Shown here piece after piece: positions 55,466 to 64,000 of a DNA stretch of 64,000 nucleotides. The DNA is taken from contig JALMGJ010000012.1 in the NCBI GenBank assembly GCA_023362775.1, positions 22,154,001 through 22,218,000 on the forward strand. The letters are read 5' to 3'. Under the pieces are notes generated by a model. That model searched no databases. It saw only the letters and a list, made by a program, of their open reading frames with translations, and had not been told where the DNA came from. How positions within the stretch are numbered: the stretch's first letter is position 1; each line of letters opens with the position of its first letter. The position numbers were made by a program, and so were the translations under genes. The stretch is from Charina bottae. Its lineage: Eukaryota > Chordata > Lepidosauria > Squamata > Charinaidae.

Positions 55466-55519
55466 TTCTCAGTGGAAACGTTTCGCTCCTTATCCAAGGA
55501 GCTTCTTCAGTCTGAGCAA
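55466..55519 (-). ncRNA. Hammerhead-like core, family A, left arm
   Basis: On the minus strand GCTCAGACTGAAGA, GCTCCTT/GGAT/AAGGAGC, GAAAC, ACGTT, CCACTGAG; all core positions kept. Confidence 0.5.
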
Positions 55520-55758
55520 AGTTAGTAAGGGAATCCTAAATATGTTTCTAGGTAGCTGTGTGACCTTACACCTGGGGCTAGGTCATGGTTATATTGAGAT
55601 GTTATTTTAAGTCCTTTTATCATCTAAAGATTATCTTAATGATCCTCCTTTAGATGATAAAAGGACTTAAAATAACATCTCAATATAACCATGACCTAGC
55701 CCCAGGTGTAAGGTCACACAGCTACCTAGAAACATATTTAGGATTCCCTTACTAACTT

Positions 55759-55812
55759 TGCTCAGACTGAAGAAGCTCCTTGGATAAGGAGCGAAACATT
55801 TCCACTGAGAAA
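55759..55812 (+). ncRNA. Hammerhead-like core, family A, right arm (decayed)
   Basis: Same module, but GAAACATTT in place of GAAACGTTT. This loses the CpG and the G:C pair of the predicted stem III. Confidence 0.4.
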
Positions 55813-55869
55813 ATAGAAATCCAGTTGACATGATTCAAGCTACAGACATTGCCTTCAATAGATTATCTT

Positions 55870-56025
55870 CTTGCAATTCTTGTACTTCCCTTCCCATGAT
55901 CTAGCACTCTCTAAATGTCTTATATTATAATTCCCATCATTCTGGCCTGGCTAGCTGAAGACAATTTGTCATCTAATGGATCTGAAAAAGCTGAGTTGAT
56001 GGGTTGGTTGTGTTAGATGAGGGAT
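55870..56025. other. Short unassigned gap
   Basis: Nothing recognised. Confidence 0.4.
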
Positions 56026-56029
56026 TTTT

Positions 56030-57235
56030 TGTTGTTTATTCATTCAGTCACTTCCGACTCTTCATGACTTCATGGACCAGCCCACGCCAGAGCTTCCTGT
56101 CGGCCGTCGCCAACCCCAGCTCCCCCATGGTTGAGTCTGTCACCTCCAGAATATCATCCATCCATCTTGCCCTTGGTCGGCCCCTCTTCCTTTTGCCTTC
56201 CACTTTCCCTAGCATCAGCTTCTTCTCCAGGGTATCCTGTCTTCTCATTAGGTGGCCAAAGTACTTCAGTTTTGCCTTTAATATCATTCCCTCAAGTGAG
56301 CAGTCTGGCTTTATTTCCTGGAGTATGGACTGGTTTGATCTTCTTGCAGTCCAAGGCACTCTCAGAATTTTCCTCCAACACCACAGTTCAAAAGCATCTA
56401 TCTTCCTTCGCTCAGCCTTCCTTATGGTCCAGCTCTTGCAGCCATAGGTTACTACGGGGAATACCATTGCTTTAACTATGCGGACCTTTGTTGTCAGTGT
56501 GATGTCTCTGCTCTTAACTATTTTATCGAGATTTGTCATTGCTATCCTCCCAAGAAGTAGACGTCTTCTGATTTCCTGGCTGCAGTCAGCGTCTGCAGTA
56601 ATCTTTTGCGCCTAGAAATACAAAGTCCATCACTACCTCCACGTTTTCTCCCTCTATTTGCCAGTTATCAATCAAGCTGGTTGCCATAATCTTGTGTTTT
56701 TTTTTTTGAGGTATAACTGCAACCCAGCTTTTGCACTTTCTTCTTTCACCTTCATCATAAGGCTCCTCAACTCCTCCTTGCTTTCAGCCATCAAAGTTGC
56801 ATATCTAAGATTGTTAATGTTTCTTCCAGCGATTTTAACTCCAGCCTTGGATTCCTCAAGCCCAGCACGTCGCATGATGTGTTCTGCGTACAGGTTGAAT
56901 AGGTAGGGTGACAGTATACAACCCTGCCATACTCCTTTCCCAATCTTAAACAAGTCCGTTGTTCCACGGTCTGTTCTTACCATTGCTACTTGGTCGTTAT
57001 ACAGATTCCTCAGGAGGCAGACAAGATGACTTGGTATCCCCATACCACCAAGAATTTGCCACAATTTGTTATGATCCACACAGTCAAAGGGTTTAGAATA
57101 GTCAATAAAAGAGAAATAGGTGTTTTTCTGAAACTCCCTGGCTTTCTCCATTATCCAGCGGATATTGACAATTTGGTCTCTAGTTCCTCTGCCTTTTCTA
57201 AAACCAGCTTGTACGTCTGGCATGAGGGATTATGA
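56030..57235 (-). pseudogene. BovB/RTE LINE with reverse transcriptase lacking its catalytic aspartates
   Basis: The longest BovB copy. The minus-strand frame 57223-56672 encodes RT motifs PDVQAGFRKGRGTRDQI, FIDYSKPFDCVDHNKLW, LLRNLYNDQVAMVRT, GVWQGCILSPYLFNLYAE and AGRNINNLRY. The active-site box should read YADD, but here Y-A is followed directly by TLMAESKEEL, a three-codon loss near 56797. Frame is lost at a T-run (56698-56708) and regained near 56612; 56539-56048 then encodes the C-terminus (LWCWRKILRVPWTARRS, ARWMDDILEVT). 5' truncated at about 57235. It cannot encode an active polymerase. Confidence 0.87.
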
Positions 57236-57239
57236 GAGG

Positions 57240-59345
57240 TATAATTTAACAAATCCAGAATGTACCAGATTAAGGAAAACTGTACTACATAGTCTCAAAT
57301 TTGCTAAACTCACATTAAAATGTATTTAAGATGATAAGGGGGGGATTAGGGAGGAAAGAAAGGTAGCTTGCTACAAAACATTTTTCTAGAGGGTGTAATT
57401 TATACCTTCCAGTCTCTTTTAATTACCACCAGCAACAGTTAATTTTTCATGGAATACCTTTCGTTGATGTACGCTTTATTTAAAACTTTTATTTCCTACC
57501 TTTCTTGCCTTTCTGTTTGGTTAAGGCTACAACTTGTGTCTTGAAATGGGCTGTGAGCTCATAATTTGAAACAAGGGTAACATATTTTTAAAACAATAAA
57601 GTTTCTAAAGAATCATTAAATCCATTACAGCAATGAGTAATCTAATCTTGATATAACTAAAGCATAGGTTGTCTTAGGCAGGTATACTTCCCTAACAAGG
57701 GATAAATTTGAATTAGCAACTGAAGCTGTGCAAATGTACTTTTGGCCATCGTTGCCACTTGGCTCTCCAGGAGCAAAGCCAGGTGTCTCATTCGTGAACC
57801 TGATTCTTCACTAAAGGTGCACTTCTTCTCTCCCCCGCCCCCTAAAAAAATCCCCACGCTCTTCTATTGAGTCAGAACCTTGGTTTGCTTAACCAGGTCT
57901 GTCTCCAGACTCTCAGGCAGGAGGCATATCTAGAAATACCAAGAATTAAACCTGGGCTTTGACACCAAACTCAGTTTCTTTCCTTGTGCCTTCATTCAGA
58001 AGATCCCATGAAGAACCATGCAGCTTCTCCATGCAGTGAACATAAGTACTTTCAAGTCTAACTGTCCATAGGTAGGCTGACTACTGATTCCAAGAAGTAT
58101 AAGTCTGTTCCAGTTTATTCTTGCTGAGTGTAGTCACTTGATTACTGATTGTGCTTCATAGTTGGTCCTGATTTTTAATAGCTCTTTTGACTGTTGGATG
58201 GGTTCCACAGTTTCTCATTTCTGGCTCACCTAAGACATAAAAGTTTATGGTGGCAGTGATAGAAAAATGTTAGGAGTTGGAATAGTTTAGAATTGCAAAT
58301 AATCTTCCTTCCCATCATGCCAACAATTCCACGGACCTCTTCTATAATATATCCAACATAATTATGTTTAGATCAAGTTCTAAGAACGAAGCTACCACAA
58401 AGAGTGTAGTCTTTGTTATTGCCTAGGGGAAGTTTCAACTGGCAGGCAGCTTCCTAAATTGACTTAAGCTTTGGAAGTGAGAAAGGAAGATTGTAGTAGA
58501 TGGCTGCAATGGGCAAACTGAAATTCATTTAATTTGTAACTTGCCATTTTGTCCTATAAACTCAAATACTTATTAGCACTGTAAATATGCCTTTTTTACT
58601 GGCTGGCTGACAGCTCGCATGTTTTCTATGTTGTCTTCTTAAACATTTATGAGCGTTCATGAATATGCAACATTCTCAATCTAATGCCGCAAAATGGTTG
58701 CAAGTACAAATGCTATGTTAATATTTCATATGGCAATGGAAGCAAATCAACTATCATAAATTTTGAACAAATATGTTGCTTCATTAATAACTAATGAGCC
58801 AGTTGCAAAGGAGCTTGTGATTTGGCATTTAATACCAAAAGTGGTGTTTAAAAAGTGCTTATGTGGTGGCATAATCATTCCTTCTAAAAGGCATTGCAAA
58901 GGGTGGGAAGGAGAGGAGGGGGGATGAGAAACTAACAAATGAAATGATTTCTAAATATTAACGCTTCCAATGATGGATGTTCCATCTTAAAGCACAAGGG
59001 GAAGAAAAGTTGAAAAAAAGGAAGAAAAGCTGAATCTATAGAACAACTTTCATTCTCAAGTAATTTCCTTTTGCATTTGTTTCTTGCTGCAAGCATTTGC
59101 GTATTGCAATTTGTAACGTTCATGAGGAAGGGACTTCCTTGAAACAGGTCGGCAGGTTACATGAAAATCACAAGGTCATACTGTAATTTTCACCCAAGTC
59201 TGGGATGTAAAGCACCCCTTGGAAAGATCTGTGCAGCAATCACCCACGAATTGCAACACCCTGGTGGCTCCACTGTCATCCTTTTCAAGAGCCAGATGTA
59301 GAAGGTCCTAAAGATGTACTGAGATTGCTATCAGTGGTCCCAGCA
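57240..59345. other. Unassigned stretch
   Basis: No conserved frame, RNA gene or recognised repeat. Confidence 0.4.
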
Positions 59346-59349
59346 GACA

Positions 59350-59545
59350 GCATCCTGTGGCCAACCTTTTCTGGGCTTGGAAGCTGAGCAGGATCAGGCC
59401 TGGTTAATTCTTAGATGGCAGACATTCAGGGAATACCAGGGCTGTAGTCTAGACTGGGAAGCCAAAGAACATCCCAGGAGAAGGGAATGGCAAATCATTT
59501 CCATGACGCTGGCATGAAAACAACATGGATGTCTCCATGATGTCA
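59350..59545 (+). mobile_element. 5S-rRNA-headed SINE (5S-Sauria type)
   Basis: GGAAGCTGAGCAGGATCAGG, CCTGGTTAATTCTTAGATGG and GGGAATACCAGGGCTGTAG match 5S rRNA including its internal pol III promoter region. Then AAGGGAATGGCAAATCA and CATGAAAACAACATGGATG form a body and tail of Sauria/BovB type. Too diverged and too long to be a 5S gene. Confidence 0.8.
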
Positions 59546-59549
59546 TTGG

Positions 59550-61975
59550 GAACTGCATTCACCTCGAGGGCACGTGTACCTCTACCTCATCATAAACCAC
59601 TCCGGTTTTCATGGTTGCTTGACAGTCGTACAGCATTCCCAGTTTGTTACTGACCTTACCCATGCTGCAGTTCTCATTCTGGGACAGGAAGATGTGGTGT
59701 TCTAAGTATGGAGTGGTCCACCCAGTTTTCTTTGCACCCATGTTTCTTTGGTCCATCAATCTTACTTGGATTGGTGAATTCTAGCCACGATTTCTTCCCC
59801 CTGCAGTGCATGGGATTAATTGGAAATGGTGCATTCTATTTAGGTGTGTTAGACAAATGCATGTGCTAGCATACATTTTTTTCATTGGAATTATGCACCC
59901 AAAAGACAGCAGAATTGGAAAGTTTAAAAAATAACCAGCATTTAACTATAGCAAATATAAAAGGATTTAGTAAAAATGCTGTAGTGTGTGTGTGTGTGTG
60001 TGTATGCACACATGCATCCCTGTGCCTAAAAATGGAATGGAGGAGGTATGTTACTTTTAACTTAACAGTGCTGGAGATCAATCACTGGGCATAAAACAGC
60101 ATATAGAATTTAGGAGAAAACTTGTCTTTAAATGGGGAAGGAATATCATGGAGAGAGTTTAGATCTGTCAATATGCCTGCTTTCCTAGCAAAAATGTAGG
60201 CTTTACTAATGGAATTATGGAGGTAGGAAGGAAAATTGGGGAGAAAAGTTTAAACAAGGAAAACAGAAACAATCCTTATGTCTACTTGGGGAATGTGTGA
60301 GGGGCAGAAAAACATAGTCATGCATGTAAAGCCTGCCTCCTATATTCTCCAAACCCACACCTTGCCACATCACACCATGTTGGATGGTAATTCTGCTTGT
60401 GTTTGTTAAATGTAAGTAGAATTCTGTTTGCAAGCACAGACTCTAAAAGCAGGATTTGTGATCCCAAGAGGGTTTTACTCACATTCAGACAAATGAGAGC
60501 AGAATAGAGCTTACTGCTAAATCTATTGCTTTGCTGAAGTTAAATAAAGTATAAGTGGCTTTAATTTTTCTCTCCCTCTGGCTTGAACAAAAAAGCATAT
60601 AACTGGGTATATGTCTCTGGCTCTCATGCCAAGGCAAAATCTGCAGTACTTCAAGTGTTAAAAAGAAAGGGCAGAAAAGATGAGATGATAACAGGCATGC
60701 TTGCAAGATATTGCTTATATAATTCTCTCTGGGACAGGTATAACGTGCATTTTGATAATAGAAGCACAGTTCCTGTGTTTACCACAAGACTGAAATGGAC
60801 CCACCTTTTCCAGATACACAATACTGTTCCCAAAATAACAAAATTAGAGGACTTTTGTAATAACTCTAAGGAACTGATAGACCTGAAGGCACCCTTAAGA
60901 ACCCTCTGGTAGTTTTCAATTCTCATGAGCGGTATTTCCCTTGATTCCTGGTTTGTCTATGGAATGTGGAAGTGATTGGGGTGGTGGATGCAACTGCTCA
61001 TAAAAGCCTTCTTCAGCGAGGTAGAACTTGTTCTGTTCTTTGGTTTAACCAGTTCAACCAGTCAACCAAACCCGTGAAGGAGACAGCAGTGGCTGCATCA
61101 CAAGGGGTTGCCAAGGATCTGCAGGCATATTTGAAGGACATCAGTTTTATGGATCCATTTCAATTGGTTTTTCATCCAACGTTGGTAATGGAATATGTCA
61201 CAAGATATCAAGATGGGGAAGGGTTAGGGAACTGGGGAATATGTCCTTGTTAATTTTCCTGGAAGCTCTCAGCAAATGTTCAATAGCAGAAATTATTGTC
61301 TTGTTCTGAGCTTGTGTAAGAGATATAGAAAGAGGACACTGTTTTAGTTCTGCACATTTCCAGAAGATGGCGCTGGGGAACTATTGCTCTTCCCCATGGC
61401 AACAATGGATTCATATTCTCCAAGGCTTCTTTGGTCCTTGGAAAAAAAAGTTTCATGTAAAAGCTCCGGAGTTTTATGGGGGTTTTCCTTCTGTTAGGAA
61501 ACATAATGAAAACTACAAAGAGAAACCAACCCAAGTTTCCCACACACACACACTTTTAAATCCTCCCCTTTTTAAAAATTATCATTAAATCATATGCAAC
61601 ACTAGCAGATTTTCAGGAATGGAATCCCTCATGGTAAAGAAATCTGCCAAAAATGTCTCCCCACCTTGATCTTTCTGAAACAATCTTGGTCTAATGTAAT
61701 TGCCTTAAATTTATAATTACTTTGAGATTAAATTATAACTTGTTTTGATATTTCACTTACATTAAAGCTATTCTCTTATTACAGTTATATGGAGGAGAAA
61801 TGATGTTAACTGCACATCTCTCAAATGTACTGCTTTTGATGCTTTGGTCCCTTTTAAGCATTCATAACAGAGAGTTTCTCTCCCAATCTTGTAGAAATAC
61901 TTGTATTAGAAGGATAAGGTTCCTTAACTCCCACTATAACTTAAATGTCTGTTCCTCAGTATACAGAGATTTACC
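59550..61975. other. Unassigned stretch
   Basis: No conserved frame, RNA gene or recognised repeat except a GT run at 59983-60003. The 109-codon frame at 60583-60912 shows no domain. Confidence 0.4.
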
Positions 61976-61979
61976 ATGG

Positions 61980-62440
61980 AATTGTTGTGATTATTATTAT
62001 TACTACTGATATACCACTTCATTTCTGGAGAGCCTGAGAGGTTTACAGTATTAATGTCAGAAGTTTAAAAATGAAAAGCAATTAATTATAACTAATGCTC
62101 TACAATTCCAGGTAGCATCAACCTTACTGATCCCAAAATGCCTTTTGGAAAAACCGTATTTTAGGGCTCTCTGAAAATGTAGTAAGGGTGTGTGTGTGCT
62201 GGGGGGGGGGGGATATCTGGAAGTAACCTGTTCCAAAGGAGGGGGACATCACTGAGAAGGCTCGAGGTCAAGATTCCTGCAGATGGGATTCCCTTGGTGG
62301 TAGGACCCCTAGCTGGTGGTAGGACCTACTTGGTGGTGGGACCTCTCTCTCTCCAAATCTTACTGGATATGCAGGCTAAACTCAAAGAAGATGTAATGGA
62401 CATATCCAGGATCTGAGCCATGTGATGTGGTTGAGGGATG
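61980..62440 (-). mobile_element. Old L2-like LINE 3' remnant
   Basis: ATTATTATTACTAC, TTCATTTCTGGAGAGCC and then GTTCCAAAGGAGGGGGACATC, GAGAAGGCTCG: the same order (tail then antisense ORF2 end) as 34912-35395. A G11 run lies near 62201. Confidence 0.45.
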
Positions 62441-62444
62441 GACC

Positions 62445-63228
62445 CAGTTGAAATTCTAAGCATTTATATAGCTTTAATCTGCAGGTTTAAAACATTTTAT
62501 TTGGGTCTGCTCTTGAAGACAGAAAAGAAACTTCTATTTGGCTAGTGGAGTCTTAATTAAAGTTGATTAGATGATGCTCATCTTTTCCCAATGTCCTTAG
62601 TTGTCATTTTATTTCTAGATTCAGTTGAAACACTTTTGTATTTCACAGTTATTTTTCACAAGTTTTTCAGCTGAAACATTTTTCAGTTGAAACCTATTTC
62701 CGTTGAATTTCTTTTGAATCTTAAAGGACTAAATAACCAAGGACCAGAACAATATATTCATACAAAATGTATGATCATACATACTCAGGACATATGCCTC
62801 TTACTTTTCATTTCCATCTTGAAGGTAGTTTAAAGATTTTATTTCTGATTTTTCAAACCAACTGGGATATACTGAGCCTTAAAGACTGTGATTGCACAAC
62901 ACACAACTTTGTTATGGAGTTAACCCATTTTCTGGAGTTGCACAATAAATTAATTCATCAACTAAGAAATGGGCTGTACAACTCCCTACACCAAAAAACA
63001 ATGGGCTTATTACATGTGTTGAGTCCTGACTGAAATCCATTGAGGAAGCTCCTGTAAAGCCCTGATTAGACTGCTGCATTTTTGCCTGAAGAGGGATTGA
63101 ATGACCCTGTTACTGTATATTAGATATCACGATGCCAACATGGGTTAATTTCAAGGTTGCAAGATGAAAGCACAAATCAGACAGAGAGACAGGAAACCAT
63201 CTTCTGTGGATCAGCTTGATGGGGATTG
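62445..63228. other. Unassigned stretch
   Basis: No conserved frame, RNA gene or recognised repeat. Confidence 0.4.
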
Positions 63229-63229
<1 letters not shown>

Positions 63230-63276
<47 letters not shown>

Positions 63277-63474
63277 TCCAACTTCTATCACCACCCATCT
63301 CCCCCCACAAAGGGGACTCTGGGCAGTTTACAACAAAGTTAGTAATTAAAAACATATAAAATACAATATAACAACTCTAAAAATAAATTAGATATAAATA
63401 TATAAAATCCAAGAGGCTATGAGGATATATTTAAAAGAACTCTACAGCGCAAGCCAACCCCAAGAGGAGCTATT
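63230..63474 (-). mobile_element. L2-like 3' end, with (TATT)n
   Basis: TATT array 63232-63280, CACCACCCATCTCCCCCC and GGGGACTCTGGGCAG, then A-rich sequence. A second copy starts at 63475. Confidence 0.65.
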
Positions 63475-64000
63475 ATTTATTTTATTTATTTATTATTAAA
63501 TTTCTATGACCGCCCATCTCCCCCTCAAGGAGGGACTCTGGGCGGTTCACAATCACAACAATAATACAACAACATAAAAACACAATAAAATAAAATACAA
63601 TAAATATAATTTAAAATTAAATTAAAATTAAAACCAAGTGGCAGATGGTTTGCCGTGCTGCTGAAGTCTGTTTAAAATATTTGGGGAGGTTCAAGCAATC
63701 AGGCATCCCCAAGCTTGACCACTTTCCCTCTTGCCCCAGGCGAGCTCACAGAGCCAGGTTTTCAATTTTTTCCTGAAGTTTATTACCATTCCCATCCCAA
63801 GCGAGGTGGCAGAGCCAGGTCTTCAGTTGTTTTCGGAAGGTCAGGAGTGTGAGGGCTTGCCTCACCTCCAGGGGCAGAATGTTCCAGAGGGAGGGTGCCA
63901 CTGCAGAGAAGGCCCGCCTCCTGGACCCCACCAGATGGAACTCTCTTACAGACGGGGTCCGTAGCAAGCCCTGTCTGCATGACCGGGTGGGGCGGGTCGA
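63475..64000 (-). pseudogene. L2-like LINE, ORF2 C-terminus and 3' end (runs off right edge)
   Basis: The 3' end ATTTATTTATTATT/GACCGCCCATCTCCCCC/GGACTCTGGGCGG is followed by A-rich sequence, then antisense coding. The minus-strand frame 63967-63746 gives REFHLVGSRRRAFSAVAP, SLWNILPLEVRQA and FRKQLKTWL, matching the conserved L2/CR1 end (RAFSVAAPxLWNSLPxxIR...FKxxLKTxLF). The rest lies right of the window. Confidence 0.78.

Larger units (their letters stand above)
55397..55848. mobile_element. Palindromic Penelope-like (family A) insertion, short form
   Basis: 452 bp flanked by the exact 13-bp duplication TTGCCTTCAATAG (55384-55396 and 55849-55861). Arms 55431-55629 and 55648-55846 are both 199 bp with an 18-nt loop. 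It has the same outer sequence as 29849-30652 but lacks its inner 175 bp per arm. The left lead TGAAGGTTCTCAGTC is shared. Confidence 0.68.

Noticed and set aside
59350..59470. Functional 5S rRNA gene
   Set aside because: The 5S match is diverged and partial and continues into a SINE body.
60583..60912. 109-codon frame as a host exon
   Set aside because: No domain, no flanking splice pattern that I can support, and an overlapping frame of similar length on the other strand.

Overview
This is a piece of vertebrate nuclear genome, most likely from a squamate reptile (snake or lizard). The evidence is the repeat company it keeps: BovB/RTE LINEs, tRNA-headed and 5S-rRNA-headed SINEs ending in a BovB-like tail (Sauria and 5S-Sauria type), CR1 with an ATTCTATG tail, L2-like LINEs, a chromodomain Ty3/Gypsy element, Penelope-like fragments, hAT and Tigger-like MITEs, and dense tetranucleotide microsatellites. 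I found no host exon, conserved host protein or intact host RNA gene. Host sequence here appears intergenic or intronic, and the annotation is mostly of mobile elements and their nesting.

Layout. 1-600 is the 5' (endonuclease) end of a minus-strand BovB running off the left edge. 1523-1932 is a Tigger-like MITE with TA target duplications. 2533-8622 is a complete chromodomain Ty3/Gypsy retrotransposon on the minus strand, with 280-bp LTRs that differ at two positions and a perfect 5-bp target duplication; its gag and pol frames are broken. 8944-10034 is a second MITE split by a 698-bp LTR-like insertion. 10062-10430 is a nested inverted repeat. 11709-12080 is a SINE; 12716-13440 is a 0.7-kb pure-pyrimidine tract; 13803-14560 is BovB. 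14758-15422 holds SINE and Penelope-like pieces. 16900-17496 is an L2-like LINE interrupted by a SINE. 17994-19664 is an L1/HAL1-like insertion with a 15-bp duplication. 20136-20675 is a long chimeric SINE inside an older L1-like remnant. 22630-23185 is a 5S-type SINE split by BovB.

The right half is less dense: a CR1 end (26658-26834), a MITE (28000-28335), a large Penelope-like palindrome (29849-30652), several hAT palindromes (30824, 35920, 37391, 45440), two copies of a different hAT element with exact 8-bp duplications (37090-37382, 47773-48054), a SINE whose core expanded into a seven-unit minisatellite (38724-39518), an inverted Penelope-like pair (40873-41560), three LTR-like fragments of one family (43990, 49690, 55005), more SINEs, a second Penelope-like palindrome (55397-55848), a BovB whose reverse transcriptase has lost its catalytic aspartates (56030-57235), a 5S-headed SINE (59350-59545) and L2-like LINE ends to the right edge.

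The most interesting signal is a hammerhead-ribozyme-like core, CTGAAGA + hairpin + GAAAC followed by a self-complementary ACGT and a possible cleavage base, found eight times in two sequence families. In seven of the eight copies it lies in an inverted pair, and two of the palindromes are flanked by exact 13-bp duplications. The autonomous LINEs (BovB) and the SINE families share 3' tails, consistent with SINE mobilisation by BovB machinery.
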